Shown: piece by piece, positions 52,180-60,983 of the stretch
How positions within the stretch are numbered: position 1 is the first letter of the stretch
How the letters are laid out: each line of letters opens with the position of its first letter
NCBI GenBank assembly: GCA_046594215.1
Contig: JBKJPX010000009.1
Span: forward strand, 62,001-126,000
DNA: 64,000 nt
From: Panacagrimonas sp046594215
GTDB lineage: Bacteria; Pseudomonadota; Gammaproteobacteria; Nevskiales; Nevskiaceae
Direction: 5' to 3'
Program-made: the position numbers and the translations under genes
Notes under the pieces: generated by a model
The model's input: only the letters and a program-made list of their open reading frames with translations
The model's database searches: none
What the model was told of the DNA's origin: nothing

Positions 52180-54759
52180 ATGCAGACGGATTTCGACGTG
52201 GTCGTCATCGGCGCTGGATTTTCCGGGCTGTACGCCATGCACAAGTTGCGCGACGAACTCGGCCTGCGCGTGCAGGGCTTCGATGCGGCCGGCGGACCCG
52301 GCGGAACGTGGTGGTGGAACCGTTATCCCGGCGCGCGCTGCGACATCCCCTCGGTGCACTACTCCTACTCCTTCTCGGACGAGATCCAGCGCGAGTGGGA
52401 GTGGAGCGAGCGCTACGCGGCGCAGCCGGAAATCCTGCGCTACCTGCAGTTCGTGGCGAAAAAGCTGGACGTGAACAGGAGCTTCACTTTCGACACCCGC
52501 GTGACCTCGATCGTGTGGAGCGATGCCGACTCGCGCTGGACGATCTCGACCGACAAGGGCCAGAGTTGCACCGCGCGGTTCGTGATCGCCGGCATGGGCA
52601 ACGTGACCGTTCCCAAGTCGCGATCCGAGTTCCCGGGAATCGACCGCTTCAAGGGCGAGGTCTACGCCACCAGTCGCTGGCCGCACGAGGGTGTGAAGTT
52701 CGAGGGCAAGCGGGTGGGCGTGATCGGCACCGGCTCGACCGGAATCCAGATGATCCCCGAGATCGCGCGCCAGGCGAAGCACGTCACCGTGTTCCAGCGC
52801 ACGGCCAACTACGCGGTGCCCCTGGCCAATGGTCCCATCGAGCCCGAGCAGCGGCGCAAGAATGCGGAGAACTGGCAGCAGGTCCGCGCCAAGTCGCGCG
52901 ACCGCTTCATGGGCGTGAACTTCGAGTCGCCGGAGCCCAGCGCGCTGGCGGTCACGCCCGAGCGGCGTCGCGAGCGCTACGACCGCATGTGGAAAGAGGG
53001 CGGCTTCCGGATGGTCGCCTCGAGCTACGCCGACATCCTGACCGACGAGCGCGCGAACGCGACGGCGGCCGATTACGTGCGTGACCGCATCCGCGAGCGC
53101 GTCCGCGACCCGAAAGTCGCCGACCTGCTCTGCCCCACCGATCACCCGTACGCGACCAAGCGCCCGGCGCTGGAGTCCGACTACTTCGACATGTTCAACC
53201 GCGACAACGTGAGCCTGGTCGACATCCGCTCGGCGCCGATCGAGGAGATCACCGCCACCGGCATCCGCACCGGCGGAGTCGAACACGAGTTCGACGTCAT
53301 CGTGCTGGCGACCGGCTTCGACGCGATCAGCGGCGCCCTGATGCACGTGGGACTGGTCGGCCGCGACGGCGTGAAGCTCACCGACCACTGGGCCGGGGGC
53401 GCCCACGCCTACCTCGGCATCGCCACTGCGGGCTTCCCGAACCTGTTCATGATCACCGGACCGACGAGTGCCGTCGCGCTCTACAACAATCCGCTGGCGA
53501 TCGAGGACCACGTCGAATTCACGACCAACGCGATCAAGCATGTGCTCGACATCGGCGCCGCCACGTTCGAAGCCGACGAGACGGCCGAACAGGACTGGCT
53601 GGACCAGGCTGCCGGCATCCTCAATCTCACGCTGCTGCCCCGCGCCAATTCCTGGTACATGGGCGCCAACGTGCCCGGCAAGAAGCGCGGAGCGTTCGTG
53701 TTCGCGGGGCCCGCTCCGCTGTACCGGGCGATGGTCGCCGACGTCATCGCCAAGGGCTACGCGGGCTTTCGCATCGGCGGGGCCAAGGCGTCGCGCGTGC
53801 CCCCGATGGTGCAGGTCGACCCGTCGGTCGCGATGGTCCTGGGCGCCATGCTGATGCAGGACGCCAAGCCGCTCGAGCAGTGCACGCTCGAAGAGGCGCG
53901 CGCGGCAGTCGAGAGCTTCGCGATGATGCAGAAGCCTGCACCCGCCGGCGTGCGCCGGATCGAGACCACGTACCCGGGCCCGGCAGGTCGGCGTGCGGTG
54001 CGGATCTACAAGCCCGAGGGAGCGGGCGACGATCTGCCGGTGGTCGTCTTCATTCACGGCGGCGGCTTCATCGCCGGCAGCATCGATGTCTGTGCGGCGC
54101 CCTGCGCAAACCTCGCACACGAACTCGGCGTCATCGTGGTCACGCCCAGCTACCGGCTCGCGCCGGAAGCGCCGTTCCCGGCCGCCACCGACGACACCTA
54201 CGCCGCGGTGTGCTGGACCGCCAAGGCCATTGCCGAGTACGGCGGCGACCCGGACCAGATCGTGGTGATGGGCGACAGCGCTGGCGGGATGCTCGCCGCG
54301 GTCGCCGCTCAGCGCGCTCGCGATGAAAAGGGTCCCCGCCTGCTCGCCCAGGTCCTCCTCTACCCGGCCATCGATGCCGAGGCCGACACGGCGTCGCGGG
54401 TCGAGTACGCCGCCGGGCCGGTGCTAAGCGCCGCCGCCGCGCGCGGCATGTTGAGCACCTATCTCGGAGATCCGTCGAATGCGGCATCGCCGCTCGCATC
54501 ACCCGGCCGAGCCAGGTCGTTGGCGGGGCTGCCGCCAGCGCTGATCCTGACTGCCGAATGCGACCCCCTGCGTGACGAGGGAGAGGACTATGGGAAGGCC
54601 CTCGAGGCTGCAGGTGTTTCCACCCGCGTGACGCGGCTCAAGGGGATGGTCCACGCCGCGTACTACATGTCCGCTTTCGTACCGCGGGTTTCGGAGTTCA
54701 ACGCGGCCATCGCCAAATTTCTGCAGCCGCTGCGCAAGCGCGTCCGGGCGGCAGCGTAA
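52180..54759 (+). CDS. Baeyer-Villiger-type monooxygenase fused to HSL-family esterase
   Basis: An 859-residue fusion. Residues about 1-535 are a class B flavoprotein monooxygenase: FAD motif VVIGAGFSGLYAM, NADPH motif VIGTGSTG (182-188) and the fingerprint FKGEVYATSRWP (157-168), in which the usual His is Ala163. Residues about 585-855 are an alpha/beta hydrolase of the HSL type: HGGGF (626-630), nucleophile GDSAG (Ser700), Asp795 in AECDP and His825 in KGMVHAAYY. The two activities would turn a ketone into an ester and then hydrolyse it. It is divergent from the AraC gene. A linked catalytic function is inferred from the fusion. Confidence 0.9.
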   Translation: MQTDFDVVVIGAGFSGLYAMHKLRDELGLRVQGFDAAGGPGGTWWWNRYPGARCDIPSVHYSYSFSDEIQREWEWSERYAAQPEILRYLQFVAKKLDVNRSFTFDTRVTSIVWSDADSRWTISTDKGQSCTARFVIAGMGNVTVPKSRSEFPGIDRFKGEVYATSRWPHEGVKFEGKRVGVIGTGSTGIQMIPEIARQAKHVTVFQRTANYAVPLANGPIEPEQRRKNAENWQQVRAKSRDRFMGVNFESPEPSALAVTPERRRERYDRMWKEGGFRMVASSYADILTDERANATAADYVRDRIRERVRDPKVADLLCPTDHPYATKRPALESDYFDMFNRDNVSLVDIRSAPIEEITATGIRTGGVEHEFDVIVLATGFDAISGALMHVGLVGRDGVKLTDHWAGGAHAYLGIATAGFPNLFMITGPTSAVALYNNPLAIEDHVEFTTNAIKHVLDIGAATFEADETAEQDWLDQAAGILNLTLLPRANSWYMGANVPGKKRGAFVFAGPAPLYRAMVADVIAKGYAGFRIGGAKASRVPPMVQVDPSVAMVLGAMLMQDAKPLEQCTLEEARAAVESFAMMQKPAPAGVRRIETTYPGPAGRRAVRIYKPEGAGDDLPVVVFIHGGGFIAGSIDVCAAPCANLAHELGVIVVTPSYRLAPEAPFPAATDDTYAAVCWTAKAIAEYGGDPDQIVVMGDSAGGMLAAVAAQRARDEKGPRLLAQVLLYPAIDAEADTASRVEYAAGPVLSAAAARGMLSTYLGDPSNAASPLASPGRARSLAGLPPALILTAECDPLRDEGEDYGKALEAAGVSTRVTRLKGMVHAAYYMSAFVPRVSEFNAAIAKFLQPLRKRVRAAA

Positions 54760-54764
54760 CGAGT

Positions 54765-54819
54765 CGACGGCAACCGGTCGGGCACGCCCATGCCGCCTTG
54801 CCCGACCGGCCTGCCGTCG
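54765..54819. terminator. Long interrupted hairpin after the monooxygenase-esterase gene
   Basis: CCGGTCGGGC and GCCCGACCGG (10 bp, loop 16 nt) are extended by CGACGGCA and TGCCGTCG (8 bp) with small bulges. It lies 5 bp after the stop and between convergent genes. No T run, so likely a Rho-aided or bidirectional end. Confidence 0.55.
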
Positions 54820-54895
54820 CACGGCGACGACGCTGCGCCACGCTTAGCTTGCGCACCGCGCACGCAGAGCATGCCGGTCGTGCGCGATACGCACG

Positions 54896-56353
54896 CTACG
54901 CCTGGTAGTCGAGCGCCTTGTTGGTTACCGAACCGAGCTTCAGTGCGGCGGCGTCGCGCAGGTAATCGTTGAGCACCGTCCACGGCGCCTTGTCGCCCTG
55001 CCGCGGAAGATTGTCAGCGCCGCGCCGCACGTAACCGGATGCGAGACTGCCCATCACGGTGTCGTCGGTGCGCTTGATGCCCTTCGCGCGCGGCGTCACC
55101 GTCTTGAGCTTCTTCTTGTCCATGTGCGCGATCATGCGGACGAAGTGCTCGCTGACGATGTCGGCCTTCAAGGTCCACGACGCGTTGGTGTAGCCAAAGA
55201 TCGCGAGCAGGTTGGGCACGCCGTCGACCATCATGCCCTTGTAGACCACGCGATCCTTGATCACGACCGGCGTGCCGTCGATGCTCATCTGCGCACCGCC
55301 GAACAGCTGCAGGTTCAGGCCCGTCGCGGTCACGATGATGTCGGCATCGAGGTGCTTGCCGGACTCCAGCTGGATGCCGGTCGCATCGAAGGACTTGATC
55401 TTGTCGGTGACGATGTGCGCGACACCCTTTCGCAGGGCGCGGAACAGATCACCGTCCGGGACCACGCAGAGGCGCTCGTCCCAGGGGTTATAGCGCGGCG
55501 AGAAGTGCTTGATGTCGACCTCGCCGCCGAGCTGGTGCGCGGTCAGCTTGTGCAGCAGGCGCTTCACCACCTTGGGCCGTTCGCGCGACGCCACGAACAG
55601 CGCGCGCTGCAGGCCGATGTTGCGGATGCGCGTGGCCAGGTAGACCGCCTTCGACGGCAGGAAACGCGAGAGCTTCGACCACAGCGGATCGACCGCGGGC
55701 ACCGAGAGCACGTAGGTGGGGGAACGCTGCAGCATCGTCACCTTCGCGCCGCCTGCGGCCATCGAGGGCACGAGCGTGATCGCGGTGGCGCCGCTGCCGA
55801 TGATCACGACCTTCTTGCCTGCGTATTCCAGTTGCTCCGGCCAGAACTGCGGATGGAGGATCTTCCCCTGGAACGTGCTGCTGCCCGGGAACTCCGGCGT
55901 GAAGCCCGCGTCGTATCGATAGTAGCCCGTCGCCGCCATCACGAACTGCGCGGTGTAGACCTCGTCTCTGCCGCTCTCCAGGTTGAGCGCCGTAACCGAC
56001 CATTGCGACTGCGCCGAGGACCAGTCCGCACGCACGACCTTGCGCCCGAAGCGGATATGCGGCGTCACGCCGTACTGCTCGGCCGCCTCGTTCACGTAGC
56101 GCTTGATAGACGCGCCATCGGCCAGCACCTTGGGTTCCTTCCAAGGACGGAAGTTGTAGCCGAAGGTCGACATGTCGGAATCTGAGCGGATGCCCGGATA
56201 ACGGAACAGGTCCCAGGTGCCGCCGATCGCACTGCGACTTTCGAGGATCGCGTAAGTCTTCTTCTTGAGCTTGCGCGTGAGGTGACAGGCCGCGCCGATG
56301 CCGGACAGTCCCGCACCCAGGATCAGTACGTCGAAATGCGTGTTGTTGCTCAT
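54896..56353 (-). CDS. FAD-dependent monooxygenase, EthA/Baeyer-Villiger type
   Basis: A 485-residue flavin monooxygenase. FAD motif LILGAGLSGIGAACHL at residues 10-25, GGTWDLFRYPGIRSDSD, fingerprint FQGKILHPQFWP (161-172, with His167 present), and NADPH motif IIGSGATAITL. The overall pattern is close to EthA-type enzymes acting on ketones or thioketones. AGGAGCG precedes the ATG at 56353. It is convergent with the monooxygenase-esterase fusion and divergent from the disordered-protein gene. Confidence 0.88.
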   Translation of the reverse strand: MSNNTHFDVLILGAGLSGIGAACHLTRKLKKKTYAILESRSAIGGTWDLFRYPGIRSDSDMSTFGYNFRPWKEPKVLADGASIKRYVNEAAEQYGVTPHIRFGRKVVRADWSSAQSQWSVTALNLESGRDEVYTAQFVMAATGYYRYDAGFTPEFPGSSTFQGKILHPQFWPEQLEYAGKKVVIIGSGATAITLVPSMAAGGAKVTMLQRSPTYVLSVPAVDPLWSKLSRFLPSKAVYLATRIRNIGLQRALFVASRERPKVVKRLLHKLTAHQLGGEVDIKHFSPRYNPWDERLCVVPDGDLFRALRKGVAHIVTDKIKSFDATGIQLESGKHLDADIIVTATGLNLQLFGGAQMSIDGTPVVIKDRVVYKGMMVDGVPNLLAIFGYTNASWTLKADIVSEHFVRMIAHMDKKKLKTVTPRAKGIKRTDDTVMGSLASGYVRRGADNLPRQGDKAPWTVLNDYLRDAAALKLGSVTNKALDYQA

Positions 56354-56698
56354 CGCTCCTCCTGTCGACCTTGTATGTCGGTCGCTGATTACTGGTCCGC
56401 GCGCAAATATTCTCGTGCGTCGTCGGCCGCAGCTTACAGGCGTCGCTTGCATGCATGTCCACCGCGTGATGGGCAGCGTGCAATCAAGCGCTGGGTTCGC
56501 ACATAGGGCAAAACGAATGGGACGGCACGAGAGCCGGCGGACTGCACGAGGCTCATGCCACAGACGTCACGTCCCCCGCGCCTGTAGCACTTATTCGAAT
56601 AAACAAGGGTTTTCGCCTGAGTTCCGTTCGCCTGGGCATGCGGCCTGCGCCTCGTCTTCGTCCGGCAACCACGCCGGTCGCCACTGGAGAGAACTCAA
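56354..56698. other. Intergenic region with promoters of two divergent genes
   Basis: These 345 bases lie between the EthA-type monooxygenase gene and the Gln-rich protein gene. No credible gene is present. GACC...GGTC at about 56374-56390 and a perfect TTATTCGAATAA palindrome at 56591-56602 are the only dyads noted. Promoters for both directions must be here. Confidence 0.45.
56591..56602. promoter_or_regulatory. TTATTCGAATAA palindrome
   Basis: A perfect 12-bp AT-rich palindrome in a GC-rich region, 97 bp before the start of the Gln-rich protein gene. It has the size of a regulator half-site pair or part of a promoter. No regulator is assigned. Confidence 0.45.
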
Positions 56699-57037
56699 AT
56701 GAGTCAGCAGAACGACCAGAGCCGCAAGACGCAGAACAAGTCCGCGCAACCGCAGCAGGACCAGGCGCGGCAGCAGGGCCAGAACCAGCAGGACGAGAAC
56801 CGGCAGCAGGGCGTCGATCGCGGCAACGAGCAGGATCAGGGCCGACAGCAGGGCAGCAACCAGGATCAGAAGCGCGATCAGCAGGGCCAGCGCTCGAGTG
56901 ACCAGGGCCAGCGCTCGAGTGACGACGCCAATCGCAACCAGCAGCAGGGCGACAACCAGGATCCGAAGCGCGATCAGCAAGGCCGACATCAGATCGAGCC
57001 GGACCAGAAACAGCGGGATAAGCAGGATCGATCGTAG
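56699..57037 (+). CDS. Gln/Asp/Arg-rich intrinsically disordered protein
   Basis: A 112-residue protein almost devoid of hydrophobic residues and made of Gln, Asp, Arg, Asn, Ser and Lys. It contains a perfect tandem 7-residue repeat QGQRSSD (DNA repeat of 21 bp at 56882-56923) and a diverged longer repeat around GDNQDPKRDQQG and GSNQDQKRDQQG. GGAG is 8 nt before the ATG and a strong terminator follows at 57086, so it looks like an authentic, separately transcribed gene. Highly hydrophilic disordered proteins are often stress-linked; no family recognised. Confidence 0.7.
   Translation: MSQQNDQSRKTQNKSAQPQQDQARQQGQNQQDENRQQGVDRGNEQDQGRQQGSNQDQKRDQQGQRSSDQGQRSSDDANRNQQQGDNQDPKRDQQGRHQIEPDQKQRDKQDRS
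56882..56923 (+). repeat. Perfect 21-bp tandem duplication
   Basis: Two identical 21-bp units starting CAGGGCCAGCGCTCGAGTGA within the disordered-protein gene, encoding QGQRSSD twice. A second pair of diverged ~31-bp repeats (about 56858 and 56957) indicates growth of the gene by duplication. Confidence 0.9.
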
Positions 57038-57085
57038 TCGCAGGTAACTCGTAGAGGGCCATCACCGCCTTCGAGGCTCGATCAG

Positions 57086-57120
57086 CGGCCGGCAAAGACG
57101 CCGGCCGTTGGTTTTTTTTT
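57086..57120 (+). terminator. Strong intrinsic terminator
   Basis: CGGCCGGC and GCCGGCCG form a perfect 8-bp stem with an AAAGAC loop, followed by TTGG and a run of nine T. It ends the disordered-protein transcript 48 bp after its stop. Confidence 0.93.
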
Positions 57121-57142
57121 GCGTCTGAACGAAACGGCGTTC

Positions 57143-57988
57143 TCAGCGCTGCAGCAACGCCAGTTCGCTGCGAAAAGTTGCGAGCAGGATCGATGCGTCC
57201 GATTCATTCGGATGGAAGTCCGGTCGCAAATAGCGAAGCACTTCGGGCAGCAATTGCGTAAAGAATCCCTGACTTCCCCAGTACGCCTTCAGGAATCGTC
57301 TCCACGACGCGAGATTTTGTAATTCACCCGCCTGGCGAAGACAGAACACCATTGCATAGAACACCACCGGCACGATGCCGGCGGACACCACCGCCATTGC
57401 CAGTACGCGGGTCGCGTAGTCACCGCCGGTGGCTCGATACACGTCGAAGGCCACGGATCGATGCTCGATCTCTTCCATCGCGTGCCACAGAAGCAAGGCC
57501 TTGATCCTTTCGTCGACGATGCTGCGGCGAAAGTCCTCGCGCCGCGCGACCTGTGCACCGATCACCGCCGTGAAATGTTCGGCAGCCGCGATCAAGGCAA
57601 GACGAAAACGCATCGGTGCGTAACGGTTCAGGAACAGGCGCGCGCGCCGCGTCCCGCGGTCCAGCCGTGACACATCCACGCCCTGCCGAAGGGATTCCTC
57701 GTTGGCCGCGCGATGCTCTTTGCCGTGCATTGCCTCCTGCCCGATGAACGCACTGATTTCCTGCTGCAGCTTCGGATCGTGCACCTGCTCCCGTGCGGCA
57801 CGCACCGCGTCGACGAAGAACTGTTCGCCCTCCGGGAAGTAGCACTGGAATGCCATCCAGAGATACGACGACACTGGATCGTGGTCGACGAAGTTAGGGG
57901 TGATGCCCGTCAGATCGAAGTCCATCCGCCGCACCGGGAAGTGCGCACCGGTCTGATGGACCGTGACGGCATCGAGGTAATTGGCCAT
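57143..57988 (-). CDS. Metal-dependent hydrolase family protein (ferritin-like, PF10118 type)
   Basis: A 281-residue protein with a putative diiron helical bundle: EGEQFFVDAVRAARE, IGQEAMHGKEHRAANE, AAAEHFTAVIGAQ and HAMEEIEHRSVAFDVY, giving Glu/ExxH ligands as in the predicted metal-dependent hydrolases of PF10118. AGGAGTG lies directly before the ATG at 57988. It follows the desaturase gene by 20 bp on the same strand, so they form an operon. The diiron-like fold together with a membrane desaturase suggests lipid or steroid modification. Confidence 0.82.
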   Translation of the reverse strand: MANYLDAVTVHQTGAHFPVRRMDFDLTGITPNFVDHDPVSSYLWMAFQCYFPEGEQFFVDAVRAAREQVHDPKLQQEISAFIGQEAMHGKEHRAANEESLRQGVDVSRLDRGTRRARLFLNRYAPMRFRLALIAAAEHFTAVIGAQVARREDFRRSIVDERIKALLLWHAMEEIEHRSVAFDVYRATGGDYATRVLAMAVVSAGIVPVVFYAMVFCLRQAGELQNLASWRRFLKAYWGSQGFFTQLLPEVLRYLRPDFHPNESDASILLATFRSELALLQR

Positions 57989-58008
57989 CCTCACTCCTTG
58001 CGATGGAT

Positions 58009-59019
58009 TCACGATCGGACACCGGTCGAGGCCATGCCCAGCACATCGCGATAGGACGGCGGCGGTGCAGCCGCTCCGCGCTCGCGCAGCAGGGCGTGCA
58101 GCTTCGGCAGCCGGTAGTAGGGCACCGAGGCCAGCACATGGTGCTCGACGTGAAAGTTCACGTTCACCGGCGCCACGAACAGGCGTTCCATGAGTCCTGC
58201 GCGCGTCGTGCGCGTGTTCTGGAACATGTCGGCCACGCGGGGCAGGACGCCGTGCTCGGCGATCGACCGCACGCGGACGAACAATGGGAAGGGGGTGATG
58301 TAGGCGACGACCCAGAGGCCGTAAAGGGCCGGATGACCGAGTGCCCACAGGATTCCGAAAAGAATCCCGTTGGTGATCCACATACCGGCGGAGTTGCGGA
58401 AGAACTCCAGCGGGTACCGCCACCAGCGCCGGCCTTCCTGCGGCAGCTTCTCGAGGTGATTGGCGACGGTCCACTTGAAGACGCCGGCATCCATCAGAGT
58501 CAGGCCCAGCAGCAGCTTCGCTCCCGTGATCCCGCTGAGGTCGCGCAGCAGCTTGCGGACAAGCGACCGACGCGAGACGGGATAGCCCGCGTGCAGCGAG
58601 ATGTCCGGATCATCTTCGGTGCCGGTCTTCATGTGATGCACGAAGTGGTGCGCGCGGTACTTGGCCAGGTGCTGCCAGACCGGGCGCGCACACAGCCAGT
58701 CGGCGAGTACGGAGTTCATCCAGCGCGTGTGGAACAGCGTGCCGTGCGCGCCCTCGTGCTGGAGGATGCCCAAGGCGAGCTGGCGTCCTGCGATAAGAGC
58801 CAGGGCCAGGACGACGGTGAGGATGTTCGGGTACCACGCGACCAGTGCCATCGCGGCAGCGACCATGGCCCATGACGAGACGATGGCCCAGGCGCCGCGC
58901 CAATCCGAACGCTGCGTGAGCGTCGCGATTTCGTCGCGCGTCAGAACGTTCCTCAAGGCCTCCCGGGTCGCGGCGGGCAACTGGGTCGGTGTCGACGATT
59001 CGGCAATGTCAGGACTCAT
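58009..59019 (-). CDS. Membrane fatty acid desaturase
   Basis: A 336-residue integral-membrane diiron desaturase. The three histidine boxes are HEGAH (88-92), HHFVHH (124-129) and HVEHH (290-294), with hydrophobic helices around 43-85 and 165-240. The family introduces double bonds or hydroxyl groups into acyl chains. The ribosome binding site is weak (GAGAAA). It lies 21 bp after a PaaX-type regulator gene and 20 bp before the ferritin-like gene, forming a three-gene minus-strand unit. Confidence 0.9.
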   Translation of the reverse strand: MSPDIAESSTPTQLPAATREALRNVLTRDEIATLTQRSDWRGAWAIVSSWAMVAAAMALVAWYPNILTVVLALALIAGRQLALGILQHEGAHGTLFHTRWMNSVLADWLCARPVWQHLAKYRAHHFVHHMKTGTEDDPDISLHAGYPVSRRSLVRKLLRDLSGITGAKLLLGLTLMDAGVFKWTVANHLEKLPQEGRRWWRYPLEFFRNSAGMWITNGILFGILWALGHPALYGLWVVAYITPFPLFVRVRSIAEHGVLPRVADMFQNTRTTRAGLMERLFVAPVNVNFHVEHHVLASVPYYRLPKLHALLRERGAAAPPPSYRDVLGMASTGVRS

Positions 59020-59040
59020 CGGATTTCTCGAAAGGAGTGT

Positions 59041-59898
59041 TCAATGCGCGCGCGACGGCGCACGCGTGGCGGCCTTCGGCGTCGCGGGCGGGGCGGGCGC
59101 AAGGCGCTGCCAGATCGCATGGCCAACGCGATCGAAGCGCAGCACCGTTTCGGTCAGCGCAGCGCGCAGCGCGGTGTCGACCAGCGGATCCGGCAATAGG
59201 GGATCGAACACCAGCAGGCGGATTGCCTTGTCGCCCATCAGGTAGGACTCCCGGGCGGCGACCACGGGATCGAGTTCGTCGGCGCGAGCCATCCAGTCCT
59301 CCAGCTGACGCCGCGTCTTCTCGTAGACGCGATTCAGGGCTTTTCCGCCCCAAAGACGACGCGCCTGCGCCTCGCGATCCTCGTCGAAATCGGAAGCCAC
59401 GTAGACGGCCGCAGAAGCTTCCAGTCCGATGGCGACGAGGCGCTCGCGGATACCCGGAACGCCGTCGGCGAGATTGTCCGGACGCAGGAACAGGCCGCGC
59501 TCCAGTTCGCGCAGTCCGAGCAGGGACAGCGCGCGATCTCGCTGGCGCAGGGCCGCGCGATCGCGCCGGCCCAGGGTCGCGGTGTGCACCACGATCCAGC
59601 GTCCCTTCCAGGGGCGTGTGCGCTTCTCGCCCGCGCGCCAGCGCGCGACCTCGCTCGCCAGATGGGCAGCTTCCGGTCCGATCCGGTAGGAGCCCCGGCC
59701 CGTCGCCTCGATCATGCCGGCGCTGGATAGCCGCACCAGCGCCACGCGGGCATGGTTCTCGGAGATGCCGAAGACCGCGCAGCCGCCGACGGCGTCGCGC
59801 GTGGTCAGCCCCTCGCCCTCTGCCGCCAGCAGAAGCTTGAGGATGATCTCCGAAGGCTGGGCTCCGGTTTTCTTACTTTGTTCTGCATGTTGCGCCAT
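59041..59898 (-). CDS. PaaX family transcriptional regulator (second copy)
   Basis: A 285-residue PaaX homologue with an N-terminal winged helix (FGISENHARVALVRLSSAGMIEATGRGSYRIG) and the hallmark LGLRELERGLFLRPDN; C-terminal DPLLPDPLVDTALR. It shares the motif plan of the regulator at 5119. It is divergent from a crotonase gene across an 81-bp region with palindromes, and precedes the desaturase gene on its own strand. Probably senses an acyl-CoA and represses both directions. Confidence 0.87.
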   Translation of the reverse strand: MAQHAEQSKKTGAQPSEIILKLLLAAEGEGLTTRDAVGGCAVFGISENHARVALVRLSSAGMIEATGRGSYRIGPEAAHLASEVARWRAGEKRTRPWKGRWIVVHTATLGRRDRAALRQRDRALSLLGLRELERGLFLRPDNLADGVPGIRERLVAIGLEASAAVYVASDFDEDREAQARRLWGGKALNRVYEKTRRQLEDWMARADELDPVVAARESYLMGDKAIRLLVFDPLLPDPLVDTALRAALTETVLRFDRVGHAIWQRLAPAPPATPKAATRAPSRAH

Positions 59899-59903
59899 AT
59901 ACG

Positions 59904-59913
59904 GTAATATTAC
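59904..59913. promoter_or_regulatory. GTAATATTAC palindrome in PaaX/crotonase divergent region
   Basis: A perfect 10-bp AT-rich palindrome just upstream of the PaaX-type gene. A second near-palindrome, TGCGCAA...TTGCGTA, lies at 59930-59948, closer to the crotonase gene. Both are candidate operators for the PaaX-type regulator or overlapping promoters. Confidence 0.55.
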
Positions 59914-59979
59914 TCACAATGACGCACTGTGCGCAATCATGTTGCGTATCTGAATCCTGCCCCCACCCGGAGAACCCGC

Positions 59980-60894
59980 ATGCAGACGATGAAAACCCTG
60001 ACCTACGAGGTGACCGGCCGTATCGCGCGCATCACGCTCAATCGGCCGCAACGCGGCAACGGCATCACCATGGACATGCCGATCGAGATTGCAGCCTGCG
60101 TGGAGCGCGCCAACATCGATCGTGGTGTGCATGTGATCGCGCTGGCCGGAAACGGCACCGGGTTCTGCGGCGGCTACGATCTGGTCGAAAGTGCCGAGAC
60201 GCTGGTCGTGGGCGAATCGGGCGACGCGCGGCCCCGGGGCAGCGTGCTCGATCCCCTGGTCCAGATGCAGAATCACCGGCCCGGCAGCACCTGGGACCCG
60301 GTCACGGACTACGCGATGATGAGCCGCAACGTGAAGGGCTTCATGAGCCTGTTCCACGGCGAAAAGCCTGTCGCGTGCAAGGTCCACGGCTTCTGCGTCG
60401 CCGGCGGAACGGACATGGCCCTGTGCTCTGACCTGCTCGTGATCGCGGACGACGCCAAGATCGGCTATCCACCGGCCCGCGTGTGGGGCTCGCCGACGAC
60501 CTCGCTGTGGTTTCATCGCATCGGTCTGGAGAAGGCCAAGCGCCTGCTGTTCACGGGCGACTGCCTGTCGGGCAAGGAGGCGCGAGAGTGGGGGCTCGCG
60601 ATCGAGTCGGCGCCGGCGGACCAGCTCGACTCTCGTTTCGAGAGCCTGCTGGAACGCATTGCGCGCATGCCGATCAACCAGCTGGTCATGATGAAGCTGC
60701 TGCTCAACCAGAGCGTCATGAGTCAGGGCCTGCACAGCACCCAGGTGCTGGGGACCGTGTTCGACGGGATCACGCGACACACCGAAGAGGGCTACGCGTT
60801 CCAGCAGCGCGCGATGCAGTCCGGGTTCAAGCAGGCCGTGCGCGAACGCGACGAGCCCTTCGGCGACTTCGGACTCTCCACGTTCAAGGGCTAG
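59980..60894 (+). CDS. Crotonase / enoyl-CoA hydratase family protein
   Basis: A 304-residue crotonase-fold protein. Oxyanion-hole strands are GFCGGYDLVESA and VHGFCVAGGTDMALCSDLLVIAD; the second has Thr-Asp where many hydratases have Glu. There is an unusually long insertion between the first and second motif (about residues 70-125). GGAG lies 8 nt before the ATG at 59980. It is the sole plus-strand gene opposite the PaaX-type regulator and presumably its target. Substrate unknown. Confidence 0.86.
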   Translation: MQTMKTLTYEVTGRIARITLNRPQRGNGITMDMPIEIAACVERANIDRGVHVIALAGNGTGFCGGYDLVESAETLVVGESGDARPRGSVLDPLVQMQNHRPGSTWDPVTDYAMMSRNVKGFMSLFHGEKPVACKVHGFCVAGGTDMALCSDLLVIADDAKIGYPPARVWGSPTTSLWFHRIGLEKAKRLLFTGDCLSGKEAREWGLAIESAPADQLDSRFESLLERIARMPINQLVMMKLLLNQSVMSQGLHSTQVLGTVFDGITRHTEEGYAFQQRAMQSGFKQAVRERDEPFGDFGLSTFKG

Positions 60895-60935
60895 TCAACG
60901 AAGCCGACATCTGTCCTGGCTTGCGATGAAAATGA

Positions 60936-60959
60936 AGAAGGCCGCTTTCGCGGCCTTCT
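60936..60959. terminator. Hairpin between convergent crotonase and monooxygenase genes
   Basis: AGAAGGCCGC and GCGGCCTTCT form a perfect 10-bp stem with a TTTC loop, followed by CTTTC. It serves the convergent ends of the crotonase (60894) and monooxygenase (60984) genes. Confidence 0.75.
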
Positions 60960-60983
60960 CTTTCAGCAGCGGCATCCGCGGCC

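Noticed and set aside
56882..56923. The 21-bp tandem repeat as a CRISPR or integration site
   Set aside because: The repeats are directly adjacent, in frame and inside a coding region, so they are a coding duplication.
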